Positions 35,885-47,900 of a stretch of DNA of 64,000 bases are shown piece by piece. The DNA is taken from positions 26,554,299-26,618,298 of the forward strand of contig OX388329.1 of assembly GCA_947579605.1 (NCBI GenBank), read 5' to 3'. Below the pieces are notes generated by a model. That model ran no database searches. It saw only the letters and a program-made list of their open reading frames with translations, and was not told the DNA's origin. The translations under genes and the position numbers were made by a program. Origin of the DNA: Athripsodes cinereus. Its lineage: Eukaryota; Arthropoda; Insecta; Trichoptera; Leptoceridae. Position 1 is the first letter of the stretch. The number at the start of each line of letters is the position of its first letter.

Positions 35885-36035
35885 TATTTTCTGTAAGTGA
35901 GAGGCAAGCATTTGTAAAACATCTCATGTTAAGACATTCAAATTTTCAATTTAGCAATGAGGACCATTTTAAATACATTTATACATGCTGTCCACTGACT
36001 TTCCACTTGGGGAAATGCCGTGATGGTATAAGTGT
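35885..36035 (+). repeat. Family R repeat, copy 7 (in the candidate intron)
   Basis: It contains TTTCAATTTAGCAATGAGGA, ATACATGCTGTCCACTGACT and CCACTTGGGGAAATGCCGTG. The 5' part is diverged. Confidence 0.5.
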
Positions 36036-36985
36036 TTGAATGAATGACTATCGAATACTAAGTACAATAAGTCTTTTACACAATTCTGAGTTAAGCCACC
36101 TTTCTGTAAAGCTTTTTTTTATGCTGTTTATCATTAACATCTTGGCTTAAAAAATACAGTTTGTTTCGAGATTTTTTGTCGCAAAATGTGTCCTTGCTGT
36201 GATTTAACACACAGTATGACACCCTTGAGGTCATGTTATAAGTAAACAATGCTTCACAAATCGTCCGTATACATGTCACCACCCAATAGCTTAATTAGGC
36301 AGTTAATTAAACAGTTAGGCGGTTAGTTAAATGCCGGCATTGAATTGAATGCCTGACCGTTTTGTTAAAGTTTAGTTTATTTATTCGGCACTGGGGCACC
36401 AGATTGTTATGTGTTCCGTTAAACAATTTGGCTTGATAATTATTGTTAGTCATTCAATTGAGTACCTGTGTTTAACTAGCCACTTGGCCATTCAATAAGA
36501 TAACTGTACACGTATATAATGACACTTAACAGTCAGATTTAATTATTTATTTATACAGTGTTGATTGGATAAAGCCGTCTTACATATTTTTTTATTTTAT
36601 TAAAATAAAATAATAACATTAATAAAGTATTTCATTGAAAAACAAATTCTTTAGCTTAACAAAATAATATGATATCTATTTCTCCCTGCAGACTACTTTT
36701 TCACTGTTAATACTGTGATTAAATCAATACAACAACATTTAATATTCATTTGTAAGTATTTATTTGCGATTTTACTTGTGATCTTAGCAGCGATTGCATT
36801 TTATGGAAAAATTTGTCCATGCTATGCGAAAAATTGATAACTTTATTCATTTCAACACTATTTCAATAATTCAACATTATTACTAATGAAAATCTCAAAA
36901 GATGTTGATTTATCTCTTGTTGCATGCATCTAAGGGACAATACAAAATCCATGTTTGTAATATTTTTATATATTTCTCTTTACAG
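36036..36985. other. Candidate intron, remainder
   Basis: Near 36,290-36,370 there are repeated GTTAATTAAACAG / GTTAGTTAAATGCC words. Otherwise nothing is recognised up to the acceptor at 36,985. Confidence 0.4.
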
Positions 36986-36986
36986 A

Positions 36987-37874
36987 ATGAATTCAAATAT
37001 GTCAGATAACAACGCAAAAATGGTTTTACAACCTCCAAATAAATTACCAGGCTTAAAGCTTAATTTCAAACCACCACCATCGTTATTAAGAAAACTTGCA
37101 AACAATGAACCGATTCAAAATACAAATGTACCACGAGTGAGAACACTTAGTAACAATGATAACAAGAGTTACGATGAGCTACTGAAAGATGTTCGTTCCA
37201 TGGACATAGCAAAACGACTGAATTTTGTTCATTTGAATGATCTTCCGGAGCCAGAATCACCAAAGAAAGAGATAAAAAAAATCACTTCAGCAATGGATGT
37301 GGATGAGAATTCAGACGTAGATGACTCACCGATTGATCTAGTTCATTGTATTATACCACTAGAAGAGCGAAAGAAATTGTTAGAAATGGATAAAGAACGC
37401 AAATTAAATAAGCCACCGCCACCTATCAAGGAAATCAACTCTGAACAATGTTTTAAGACGAATCCAGACGATGATAATCTAACAGTGAGATCATATAAAT
37501 CTACGTCCAGCGTTCCACCAGTGAATGAAATGAAGGATTTATCAATAGCTCCCACAATCCGTTCTAGATCACCACCACGACCGAGGCTACCTTGTTTGTT
37601 TGACGATTACGAATATTTTGTAGATGAGCAGAGACAACAGCGTACTAGGTATAGACAAAAGTTAAAAACGCAAAAGATGTCTGGTATAGCTAAAGTGATA
37701 TGTTACAAAATACCACAATTCCCTGTCCCTAAAATTGATTTTGCTTTATTATCCCCACCTCCTCCTCATATTAAAGCCTTTAAATTTGACACTCCGTCAC
37801 CAGACGAACTTTATCTGGCAAATTTGGAGAAAAATAAAGACAAAAAGAAAAAACCCATGTTTTTGGTCCCATGA
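36987..37874 (+). CDS. 295-residue low-complexity protein, possible SKI7-like (HBS1 short-isoform-like)
   Basis: The intronless coding exon starts at ATG 36,987, one base after the acceptor; an in-frame ATG further upstream (36,924) lies before the acceptor and is unlikely to be used. The protein is hydrophilic and probably disordered: a conserved-looking PGLKLNFKPPPSLLRKL near residues 19-35, acidic and Pro-rich middle, then at residues 265-280 FKFDTPSPDELYLANL and a Lys-rich end. I recall an FDTPSPDD-type motif from the alternative exons of animal HBS1L that make the SKI7-like isoform, which bridges the exosome and SKI complex. No GTPase domain follows, as expected for that isoform. Function is inferred from this motif only; the gene itself is well supported by the long frame and codon-like composition. 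Confidence 0.75.
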   Translation: MNSNMSDNNAKMVLQPPNKLPGLKLNFKPPPSLLRKLANNEPIQNTNVPRVRTLSNNDNKSYDELLKDVRSMDIAKRLNFVHLNDLPEPESPKKEIKKITSAMDVDENSDVDDSPIDLVHCIIPLEERKKLLEMDKERKLNKPPPPIKEINSEQCFKTNPDDDNLTVRSYKSTSSVPPVNEMKDLSIAPTIRSRSPPRPRLPCLFDDYEYFVDEQRQQRTRYRQKLKTQKMSGIAKVICYKIPQFPVPKIDFALLSPPPPHIKAFKFDTPSPDELYLANLEKNKDKKKKPMFLVP

Positions 37875-38469
37875 ACAAATAATATTTGTATCAAATATAT
37901 TTTTGTAGATAATTTATATTATCATATTATTTTCTTTCATATTTAAATGATTTTGGTCCCTTAAATATTTATAACAAGTTTTTCTTGAAAGTAATTTGTA
38001 TTGTTAATTCTTATTTTGTTTAAAATGTATAAAGTTTGATAGTTTTAGAATTTCTCCTCAATATATGAAATAATATGATGATTTTTTAGTATATACTTAG
38101 TTATTAGTTTGTCTACGTTTTAGTAGAATTTGTACCATATATGTCTCTTGATTATTTCTATAAATTAGATATAAGTCACCTGTTTATTCTTTGAACAATA
38201 TTTTTTTTTTGCAAATTAATTTCTATTAAATAATTCTTAGCTCATAAATATAAATGTGGATAAGTATGTAATAATTGTCGAGTTATATAAGTTTTTTTTT
38301 ATTATTATGAATGCTTTACTCCTAAATTTATGTTTGATAAATGAACAAAATAGAGAACTTCTACACCCATACTTTCAATGTCACAAAGTAAGTGCTACGC
38401 CGACTGTTATTTCTGGCTAATTGACTTGTTATGTGATTAGCGTTATTCTGACTTAATTTATTATTGGGA
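37875..38469 (+). other. 3' UTR and AT-rich flank of the 36,987 gene
   Basis: The sequence is very AT-rich. No canonical AATAAA close to the stop was identified with certainty; several TAAATA variants exist. Confidence 0.4.
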
Positions 38470-39960
38470 TATAATATGCACCGCAACCTGTAAGATCTAT
38501 TGTACTCCCCCTACTTAGCCTTCCTGGTGTTGCCAGGCAAAGTGAATCCTTAAGTCCCAGATATCTTATGAAGTCTGGGATTTTGAGGGGGTCTAAGGTG
38601 TGGAGAGACTCCACTTCTACCCAGTGCCTACATAGGGCTTTGATTCTTGTGAATCACATAGCTTTGCAGTCCACCAAGAGATGCCGAGGTGTCTCGGCCT
38701 CTTCACAAAATCTACAATTACCATCTTCTTCAAGCCCTAGTTTGCGTAAGTGCTCCTTGAGTCTGCAGTGACCCGTCAGGAAGCCCGTTATTGCTTTTAG
38801 GTTTGATTTACTTAGGTTAGTACATGCTTTGGTTCTTCTGGAGTTATTTCCTCCAAGTAGTTCCTTGGCCTGCTTAAGCCTAGGGAAATTTTTCCATAGT
38901 TCTTCTTTTTGATTTCTTCTTGGAAGAATGTATGTCTACTACTACTACTATACCATCACGGCATATCCCACAAGTGGGGTAACCAGCAGACCAGCTGCAT
39001 GTAAGAAACATGCAAGCTGTCCTTTTCGTGCCAATATAAAATCAAGACATTCAGGATGGGTGGCAAACCTCATCGCTGAATTTAAGATGTACAATGTCTT
39101 AATTTTTTCGAACACCTGCCTCTTACAGGACACTCGAAAACTTAAGGAGAAGAGTGGGAGACCAATTCTTTACCGGGTGCTCCACGGGATGTATGTCCCA
39201 GACCACAAAATGGTTCTGATCCATAGAGTTGCGTTGCCGAACCCTTTCTTGTCAGCTTATCAGCTTGTTCATTGTCCTCGACCCTTATATGTCCTGGTAC
39301 TCCAAGGGCGAAGACTGTGTTATTCTTGTATAACTCATTGAGTTTGAGGAGGCATGTCCAAACCTTCTTGGAGTTAATGATGTTTGAACCCGATGTTTTA
39401 ATAGCTGCTTAACTGTCGAATAGTATTGCTGTATGTTCCGTACTGTATCCTTTGTCGAGGTTCAACTGGATAAATCTTTTGAGAGCGTATATTTCTGCTT
39501 GAAAGACACTCGGGAGTTTCTCCATTATTTCAGATTACTCAGTGCGCAGCCCGTAGACTCCTGTTTCAGTTCACTCTTTTGTTTAAGAACCATCAGTATA
39601 CCATACGATGGTGTCGTTTTTGTGAGAGTGAATAATATCCTTGTCTCATTCTTTCTTTGTGCTCAGTTTGGTTGTAAAGTTCTTCTCAAAGCTGAACTTC
39701 TCAATCATTAGATCGGTTGGCAGATCAATGAGATATGCGCAACCATTTAGAATTACTTCTCCTTTTATATATGTTTTTTTGCAACTTCTTCCACTACCAT
39801 GTGGAGAGGTGAGAGACCGAGGATCACTTCCATTGCTGCTGTTGGGCATAAGTATTTTCCTTGTAAAAAGTTTCGTTCTACTTGACCGTGCAATGGCTCC
39901 GTACGTGATGATTGGTTTTATCATCACTGTATACATCCATAGCAGGATGTTCGGGTAACA
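38470..39960 (-). pseudogene. Decayed LINE (family J): RT end, RNase H, 3' end
   Basis: Read on the minus strand from 39,960: YTVMIKPIITYGAI (RT thumb), then YIKGEVILNGCAYLIDLP, then RNase H pieces (PSVFQAEIYALKRFI, a decayed Asp/Ser-Gln-Ala site, VPGHIRVEDNEQADKL), then KAITGFLTGHCRLKEHL, GNCRFCEEAETPRHLL and YLGLK at the end. Many stops and frameshifts are present. A family R repeat (38,935-39,170, inverted) interrupts it between RNase H and the zinc-knuckle-like tail. Confidence 0.75.
38935..39170 (-). repeat. Family R repeat, copy 8, full length
   Basis: This is one of the most complete copies. On the minus strand it runs from GGTCTCCCACTCTTCTCC and TTTCGAGTGTCCTGTAAGAG to TACCCCACTTGTGGGATATG, CCGTGATGGTATAGTAGTAG. 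It is inserted into the LINE at 38,470-39,960, so family R was mobile after that LINE died or was integrated. Confidence 0.7.
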
Positions 39961-40052
39961 ACCCCAATTTTTGCATGCTATCCTTCTACAAATTATGATA
40001 TAGAGGTATAAATAAGTTAATTAGAGAAAGATAGGGTTGACGTCCTTCATTT

Positions 40053-40304
40053 ATTTTGAGAACCTTTATAAATATTTGCGATGAACGAAGTTTCTGTAAT
40101 AATATCAAGTGCGTTCTGGACACAAACGGTGAAGCACATGTTATGAAGGCATGAGCATCTCTTCCAATTGCTAATTCCCTACTGGTAATTCTGTGAAGAG
40201 AGTTGCATGCCCCAAATCGCATCAAATAAAAATCTTCTTTCCCAGCCATTGTTAATAAAACTAACTTTATTAAACAGAACTTGAAAAAGTAGCATTCTGG
40301 ACCT
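40053..40304 (-). repeat. Single diverged copy of the 247-bp satellite monomer
   Basis: It shares with the array ATTTGCGATGAACGAAG, TCTGTAATAATATCAAGTG, GGACACAAACGGTGAAGCAC and CAGCCATTGTTA, in the same order and length. It carries many private differences. On the right it joins the Gag-like coding stretch within a few bases of GTAGCATTCTG. It is the likely source or an early relic of the array. Confidence 0.8.
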
Positions 40305-41790
40305 GGATTTCTCCATGTCTGTAGAAGAGTATTCCCTCTTCTCCAATATGTTGTTGTGGGAGGCCTGGTCAACCTCAAGACTTAGGGGCCAACCGGTTCC
40401 ATCCTTCTTGCTGGCGAGGATTCTCCAGAGGGTGATGTTTAGTCCCTCTTTCTGCCTATCCAGCATTTTTAACACTTCTTCTGTTGTCATGTCCTGGTTT
40501 CTGGGGAAGAATATTGTGATGGTATGTGCTTTCGGGACATCCTCTTCTGAGCATACTATAAGCCCCGCCCCCTCTCATCCCCCCGGAGATACGACCACAC
40601 ACTTCAACCACTCTGCTGTTCACACAGTCCACCAAAAGTATGATTGGTTTGAAGCGTATGCTTCGGAATTGTACTTTATTTGGAGATTTTTTTTTTTTTT
40701 TCTTCCATCCAAAGACCTTGCCCACCTCGACTTCTAGATGTAGTCCATTGTGGGATTTAGTCCTTAGATGTCTTCCCACAGACCTAAAACCTGAAAGAAA
40801 TTCAAAATTTTGTGTGGGTTAGTTCCTTTGATCTGTTCTTGATCAGGAAAGTGTGAGCCAATTATTTTGGCTCTTGTTTGCATTATAGGTTCACATTCTG
40901 TGAGTAGATGCAAAGGAGTTTCATGTTCATTCATGCAGAATCTGCACACTTCAACCACTCTGCTGTTCACACAGTCCACCAAAAGTATGATTGGTTTGAA
41001 GCGTATGCTTCGGAATTGTACTTTATTTGGAGATGGTCTTGTATCCGATATCATCTCCTTCAAGATGAGGCTCTTCAGCCTAGTGAGATCCTCATTGTCA
41101 ATAGTGACCTTCGGATACTCACTAGGCAGGATTATCGATCTTGTTGCTTTAAAAGCAGTTGCATGGCTGGTGACCTGCCCAGTTGTCCCAGTGCCATGCC
41201 TACTGCCTTTTTCTTTGAGGTTGGATTCTGTGGAGGAGCCGTCAACCTCTTCTTGGCATTTCGCTCTTTGGGTTCAGGCCCCCTTGACTTCTTTTTGATC
41301 TCCTCAGGTCCATGTCCTTCGGTTGACCCTTTAACGTTTTGCTGTTCGGGTGTGATCTTCCTAGCAATCGCCCTCTTCCTATCTTCTTCTGGTTCAAGCC
41401 CAATCATAAGGTAATGGAGATACCAATTTTCGGGCTCCACTGTGGCCTTTCCCCAGCAGGTTGTCTGGCCTCCCGGGCTCGCCTGGGGCTGGCAGTGGCA
41501 TCGTCAAAGGAAATTCCCTCCAATAAGGCGCCCCTCCGAGAGGTTCAGGCAAAGGGGTAGGTGGTACAGTGGCTCCACCCTCTTCCGTTCTCTTTCTTCG
41601 CAGTCCTTGGACCTGGATCTCTCCATATTGGTAGAAGAGTGTTCCTCTCTTCTCCAATATGTTGCTGTGGGAGGCCTGATCATCCTCCAAACTTAGAAGC
41701 CAACCCGTTACTTCCTTCTTTCTGGCAAAATTTTCCAGAGGGTAGGACAGTCTATCATTCTGCCTATCCAGCATTATTAACACTTCTTCG
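40305..41790 (-). pseudogene. LINE Gag-like ORF1 fragments (DUF4780-like), partly duplicated
   Basis: On the minus strand two versions of one segment appear: LIMLDRQNDRLSYPLENFA (about 41,780) and LKMLDRQKEGLNITLWRILA (about 40,470), each followed by TGW.LSLE.DQASH.NILEKR. Between them lie Pro-rich and Lys/Glu-rich linkers and VTIDNEDLTRLKSLIL, then KPIILLVDCVNSRVVEV. This order suits the Gag-like ORF1 of arthropod LINEs that carries a DUF4780-type domain. Frameshifts (one near 41,420) and an insertion break it. Confidence 0.55.
40688..40944 (-). mobile_element. Severely 5'-truncated LINE with 90-bp target duplication
   Basis: The insert is the last 250 bases of the LINE found at 19,575-21,503, nearly identical, with its A-tail at the left (poly-T on the plus strand). 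The host sequence from CACACTTCAACC to TTATTTGGAGAT is present twice, at 40,598-40,687 and 40,945-41,034, identical over 90 bases. It lies in the Gag-like ORF1 remnant. Confidence 0.9.
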
Positions 41791-41901
41791 TATGAGAAAT
41801 CATAAAATTCTGCAAATCTGAAAACTTTTCTTTTCCTTGTGAATGGATTGCTTATCCTCTAGTTTTATGGTTGTAGATTTTGGATGAAGATGGATGGTGT
41901 T

Positions 41902-44900
41902 ATCAAGTGCATTCTGGACACAAACGGTGAATCACATGTTATGAAGACATGAGCATCTCTTCCAATTGCTAATTCCCTACTAGTAATTCTGTGGAGGTAG
42001 TTGCATTCCCCAAGTCGCATTAAATAAAACTCTTCTCTTCCAGCCATTGTTAGAAATAAAACCAACTTTATCAAACAGAATTTTAAGTAGCATTCTGACT
42101 TTGAGATCCTTTATGAATATTTGCGATGAACGAAGTTTCTGTAATAATATCAAGTGCGTTCTGGACACAAACGGTGAAGCACATGTTATGAAGTCATGAG
42201 CATCTCTTGCTATGCCTAATTCCCCGCTGGTAATTCTGTGAAGGTAGTTGCATTCCTCATGTCGCATGAAATAAAACTCTTCTCTCCCAGCCATTGTTAG
42301 AAATAAAACCAACTTTATCAAACAGAATTTTAAGTAGCATTCTGACTTTGAGATCATTTATGAATATTTGCGATGAACGAAGTTTCTGTAATAATATCAA
42401 GTGCGTTCTGGACACAAACGGTGAAGCACATGTTATGAAGGCATGAGCATCTCTTGCTATGCCTAATTCCACGCTGGTAATTCTGTGAAGGTAGTTGCAT
42501 TCCCCATGTCGCATTAAATAAAACTCTTCTCTCCCAGCCATTGTTAGAAATAAAACCAACTTTATCAAACAGAATTTTAAGTAGCATTCTGACTATGAGA
42601 TCCTTTATGAATATTTGCGATGAACGAAGTTTCTGTAATTTCAAGTGCGTTCTGGACACAAACGGTGAAGCACATGTTATGAAGGCATGAGCATCTCTTG
42701 CTATGCCTAATTCCACACTGGTAATTCTGTGAAGGTAGTTGCATTCCCCAAATCGCATTAAATAAAACTCTTCTCTCCCAGCCATTGTTAGAAATAAAAC
42801 CAACTTTATCAAACAGAATTTTAAGTAGCATTCTGACTTTGAGATCCTTTATGAATATTTGCGATGAACGAAGTTTCTGTAATTTCAAGTGCGTTCTGGA
42901 CACAAACGGTGAAGCACATGTTATGAAGGCATGAGCATCTCTTGCTATGCCTAATTCCACACTGGTAATTCTGTGAAGGTAGTTGCATTCCCCAAGTCGC
43001 ATTAAATAAAACTCTTCTCTTCCAGCCATTGTTAGAAATAAAACCAACTTTATCAAACAGAATTTTAAGTAGCATTCTGACTTTGAGATCCTTTATGAAT
43101 ATTTGCGATGAACGAAGTTTCTGTAATAATATCAAGTGCGTTCTGGACACAAACGGTGAAGCACATGTTATGAAGTCATGAGCATCTCTTGCTATGCCTA
43201 ATTCCCCGCTGGTAATTCTGTGAAGGTAGTTGCATTCCTCATGTCGCATGAAATAAAACTCTTCTCTCCCAGCCATTGTTAGAAATAAAACCAACTTTAT
43301 CAAACAGAATTTTAAGTAGCATTCTGACTTTGAGATCATTTATGAATATTTGCGATGAACGAAGTTTCTGTAATAATATCAAGTGCGTTCTGGACACAAA
43401 CGGTGAAGCACATGTTATGAAGGCATGAGCATCTCTTGCTATGCCTAATTCCACGCTGGTAATTCTGTGAAGGTAGTTGCATTCCCCATGTCGCATTAAA
43501 TAAAACTCTTCTCTCCCAGCCATTGTTAGAAATAAAACCAACTTTATCAAACAGAATTTTAAGTAGCATTCTGACTATGAGATCCTTTATGAATATTTGC
43601 GATGAACGAAGTTTCTGTAATTTCAAGTGCGTTCTGGACACAAACGGTGAAGCACATGTTATGAAGGCATGAGCATCTCTTGCTATGCCTAATTCCACAC
43701 TGGTAATTCTGTGAAGGTAGTTGCATTCCCCAAATCGCATTAAATAAAACTCTTCTCTCCCAGCCATTGTTAGAAATAAAACCAACTTTATCAAACAGAA
43801 TTTTAAGTAGCATTCTGACTTTGAGATCCTTTATGAATATTTGCGATGAACGAAGTTTCTGTAATAATATCAAGTGCGTTCTGGACACAAACGGTGAAGC
43901 ACATGTTATGAAGGCATGAGCATCTCTTGCTTTGCCTAATTCCACGCTGGTAATTCTGTGAAGGTAGTTGCATTCCCCATGTCGCATTAAATAAAACTCT
44001 TCTCTCCCAGCCATTGTTGGAAATAAAACCAACTTTATCAAACAGAATTTTAAGTAGCATTCTGACTATGAGATCCTTTATGAATATTTGCGATGAACGA
44101 AGTTTCTGTAATAATATCAAGTGCGTTCTGGACACAAACGGTGAAGCACATGTTATGAAGGCATGAGCATCTCTTGCTATGCCTAATTCCACGCTGGTAA
44201 TTCTGTGAAGGTAGTTGCATTCCCCATGTCGCATTAAATAAAACTCTTCTCTCCCAGCCATTGTTAGAAATAAAACCAACTTTATCAAACAGAATTTTAA
44301 GTAGCATTCTGACTTTGAGATCCTTTATGAATATTTGCGATGAACGAAGTTTCTGTAATAATATCAAGTGCGTTCTGGACACAAACGGTGAAGCACATGT
44401 TATGAAGGCATGAGCATCTCTTGCTATGCCTAATTCCCTGCTGGTAATTCTGTGAAGGTAGTTGCATTCCCCATGTCGCATTAAATAAAACTCTTCTCTC
44501 CCAGCCATTGTTAGAAATAAAACCAACTTTATCAAACAGAATTTTAAGTAGCATTCTGACTTTGAGATCCTTTATGAATATTTGCGATGAACAAAGTTTC
44601 TGTAATAATATCAAGTGCGTTCTGTACACTAACGGTGAAGCACATGTTATTAAGGCATGAGCATCTCTTGCTATGCCTAATTCCACACTGGTAATTCTGT
44701 GAAGGTAGTTGCATTCCCCAAATCGCATTAAATAAAACTCTTCTCTCCCAGCCATTGTTAGAAATAAAACCAACTTTATCAAACAGAATTTTAAGTAGCA
44801 TTCTGACTTTGAGATCCTTTATGAATATTTGCGATGAACGAAGTTTCTGTAATAATATCAAGTGCGTTCTGGACACAAACGGTGAAGCACATGTTATGAA

Positions 44901-47900
44901 GGCATGAGCATCTCTTGCTATGCCTAATTCCACGCTGGTAATTCTGTGAAGGTAGTTGCATTCCCCATGTCGCATTAAATAAAACTCTTCTCTCCCAGCC
45001 ATTGTTAGAATAAAACCAACTTTATCAAACAGAATTTTAAGTAGCATTCTGACTATGAGATCCTTTATGAATATTTGCGATGAACGAAGTTTCTGTAATT
45101 TCAAGTGCGTTCTGGACACAAACGGTGAAGCACATGTTATGAAGGCATGAGCATCTCTTGCTATGCCTAATTCCCTGCTGGTAATTCTGTGAAGGTAGTT
45201 GCATTCCCCAAATCGCATTAAATAAAACTCTTCTCTCCCAGCCATTGTTAGAAATAAAACCAACTTTATCAAACAGAATTTTAAGTAGCATTCTGACTTT
45301 GAGATCCTTTATGAATATTTGCGATGAACAAAGTTTCTGTAATAATATCATGTGCGTTCTGGACACAAACGGTGAAGCACATGTTATGAAGGCATGAGCA
45401 TCTCTTGCTATGCCTAATTCCCTGCTGGTAATTCTGTGAAGATAGTTGCATTCCCCATGTCGCATTAAATAAAACTCTTCTCTCCCAGCCATTAGAAATA
45501 AAACCAACTTTATCAAACAGAATTTTAAGTAGCATTCTGACTATGAGATCCTTTATGAATATTTGCGATGAACGAAGTTTCTGTAATTTCAAGTGCGTTC
45601 TGGACACAAACGGTGAAGCACATGTTATGAAGGCATGAGCATCTCTTGCTATGCCTAATTCCACACTGGTAATTCTGTGAAGGTAGTTGCATTCCCCATG
45701 TCGCATTAAATAAAACTCTTCTCTCCCAGCCATTGTTAGAAATAAAACCAACTTTATCAAACAGAATTTTAAGTAGCATTCTGACTTTGAGATCCTTTAT
45801 GAATATTTGCGATGAACAAAGTTTCTGTAATAATATCAAGTGCGTTCTGGACACAAACGGTGAAGCACATGTTATGAAGGCATGAGCATCTCTTGCTATG
45901 CCTAATTCCACACTGGTAATTCTGTGAAGGTAGTTGCATTCCCCATGTCGCATTAAATAAAACTCTTCTCTCCCAGCCATTGTTAGAAATAAAACCAACT
46001 TTATCAAACAGAATTTTAAGTAGCATTCTGACTTTGAGATCCTTTATGAATATTTGCGATGAATGAAGTTTCTGTAATAATATCAAGTGCGTTCTGGACA
46101 CAAACGGTGAAGCACATGTTATGAAGGCATGAGCATCTCTTGCTATGCCTAATTCCACGCTGGTAATTCTGTGAAGGTAGTTGCATTCCCCATGTCGCAT
46201 TAAATAAAACTCTTCTCTCCCAGCCATTGTTAGAAATAAAACCAACTTTATCAAACAGAATTTTAAGTAGCATTCTGACTATGAGATCCTTTATGAATAT
46301 TTGCGATGAACGAAGTTTCTGTAATTTCAAGTGCGTTCTGGACACAAACGGTGAAGCACATGTTATGAAGGCATGAGCATCTCTTGCTATGCCTAATTCC
46401 CTGCTGGTAATTCTGTGAAGGTAGTTGCATTCCCCAAATCGCATTAAATAAAACTCTTCTCTCCCAGCCATTGTTAGAAATAAAACCAACTTTATCAAAC
46501 AGAATTTTAAGTAGCATTCTGACTTTGAGATCCTTTATGAATATTTGCGATGAACGAAGTTTCTGTAATAATATCAAGTGCGTTCTGGACACAAACGGTG
46601 AAGCACATGTTATGAAGGCATGAGCATCTCTTGCTATGCCTAATTCCCCGCTGGTAATTCTGTGAAGGTAGTTGCATTCCCCAAATCGCATTAAATAAAA
46701 CTCTTCTCTCCCAGCCATTGTTAGAAATAAAACCAACTTTATCAAACAGAATTTTAAGTAGCATTCTGACTTTGAGATCCTTTATGAATATTTGCGATGA
46801 ACGAAGTTTCTGTAATAATATCAAGTGCGTTCTGGACACAAACGGTGAAGCACATGTTATGAAGGCATGAGCATCTCTTGCTATGCCTAATTCCACGCTG
46901 GTAATTCTGTGAAGGTAGTTGCATTCCCCATGTCGCATTAAATAAAACTCTTCTCTCCCAGCCATTGTTAGAATAAAACCAACTTTATCAAACAGAATTT
47001 TAAGTAGCATTCTGACTATGAGATCCTTTATGAATATTTGCGATGAACGAAGTTTCTGTAATTTCAAGTGCGTTCTGGACACAAACGGTGAAGCACATGT
47101 TATGAAGGCATGAGCATCTCTTGCTATGCCTAATTCCACACTGGTAATTCTGTGAAGGTAGTTGCATTCCCCATGTCGCATTAAATAAAACTCTTCTCTC
47201 CCAGCCATTGTTAGAAATAAAACCAACTTTATCAAACAGAATTTTAAGTAGCATTCTGACTTTGAGATCCTTTATGAATATTTGCGATGAACAAAGTTTC
47301 TGTAATAATATCAAGTGCGTTCTGGACACAAACGGTGAAGCACATGTTATGAAGGCATGAGCATCTCTTGCTATGCCTAATTCCACACTGGTAATTCTGT
47401 GAAGGTAGTTGCATTCCCCATGTCGCATTAAATAAAACTCTTCTCTCCCAGCCATTGTTAGAAATAAAACCAACTTTATCAAACAGAATTTTAAGTAGCA
47501 TTCTGACTTTGAGATCCTTTATGAATATTTGCGATGAATGAAGTTTCTGTAATAATATCAAGTGCGTTCTGGACACAAACGGTGAAGCACATGTTATGAA
47601 GGCATGAGCATCTCTTGCTATGCCTAATTCCACGCTGGTAATTCTGTGAAGGTAGTTGCATTCCCCATGTCGCATTAAATAAAACTCTTCTCTCCCAGCC
47701 ATTGTTAGAAATAAAACCAACTTTATCAAACAGAATTTTAAGTAGCATTCTGACTATGAGATCCTTTATGAATATTTGCGATGAACGAAGTTTCTGTAAT
47801 TTCAAGTGCGTTCTGGACACAAACGGTGAAGCACATGTTATGAAGGCATGAGCATCTCTTGCTATGCCTAATTCCCTGCTGGTAATTCTGTGAAGGTAGT

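Noticed and set aside
40764..41063. 99-codon minus-strand frame joining KPIILLVDCVNSR to CRFCMNEHETPLH
   Set aside because: It is a chimera created by the LINE insertion at 40,688-40,944 into the Gag-like remnant, not a gene.
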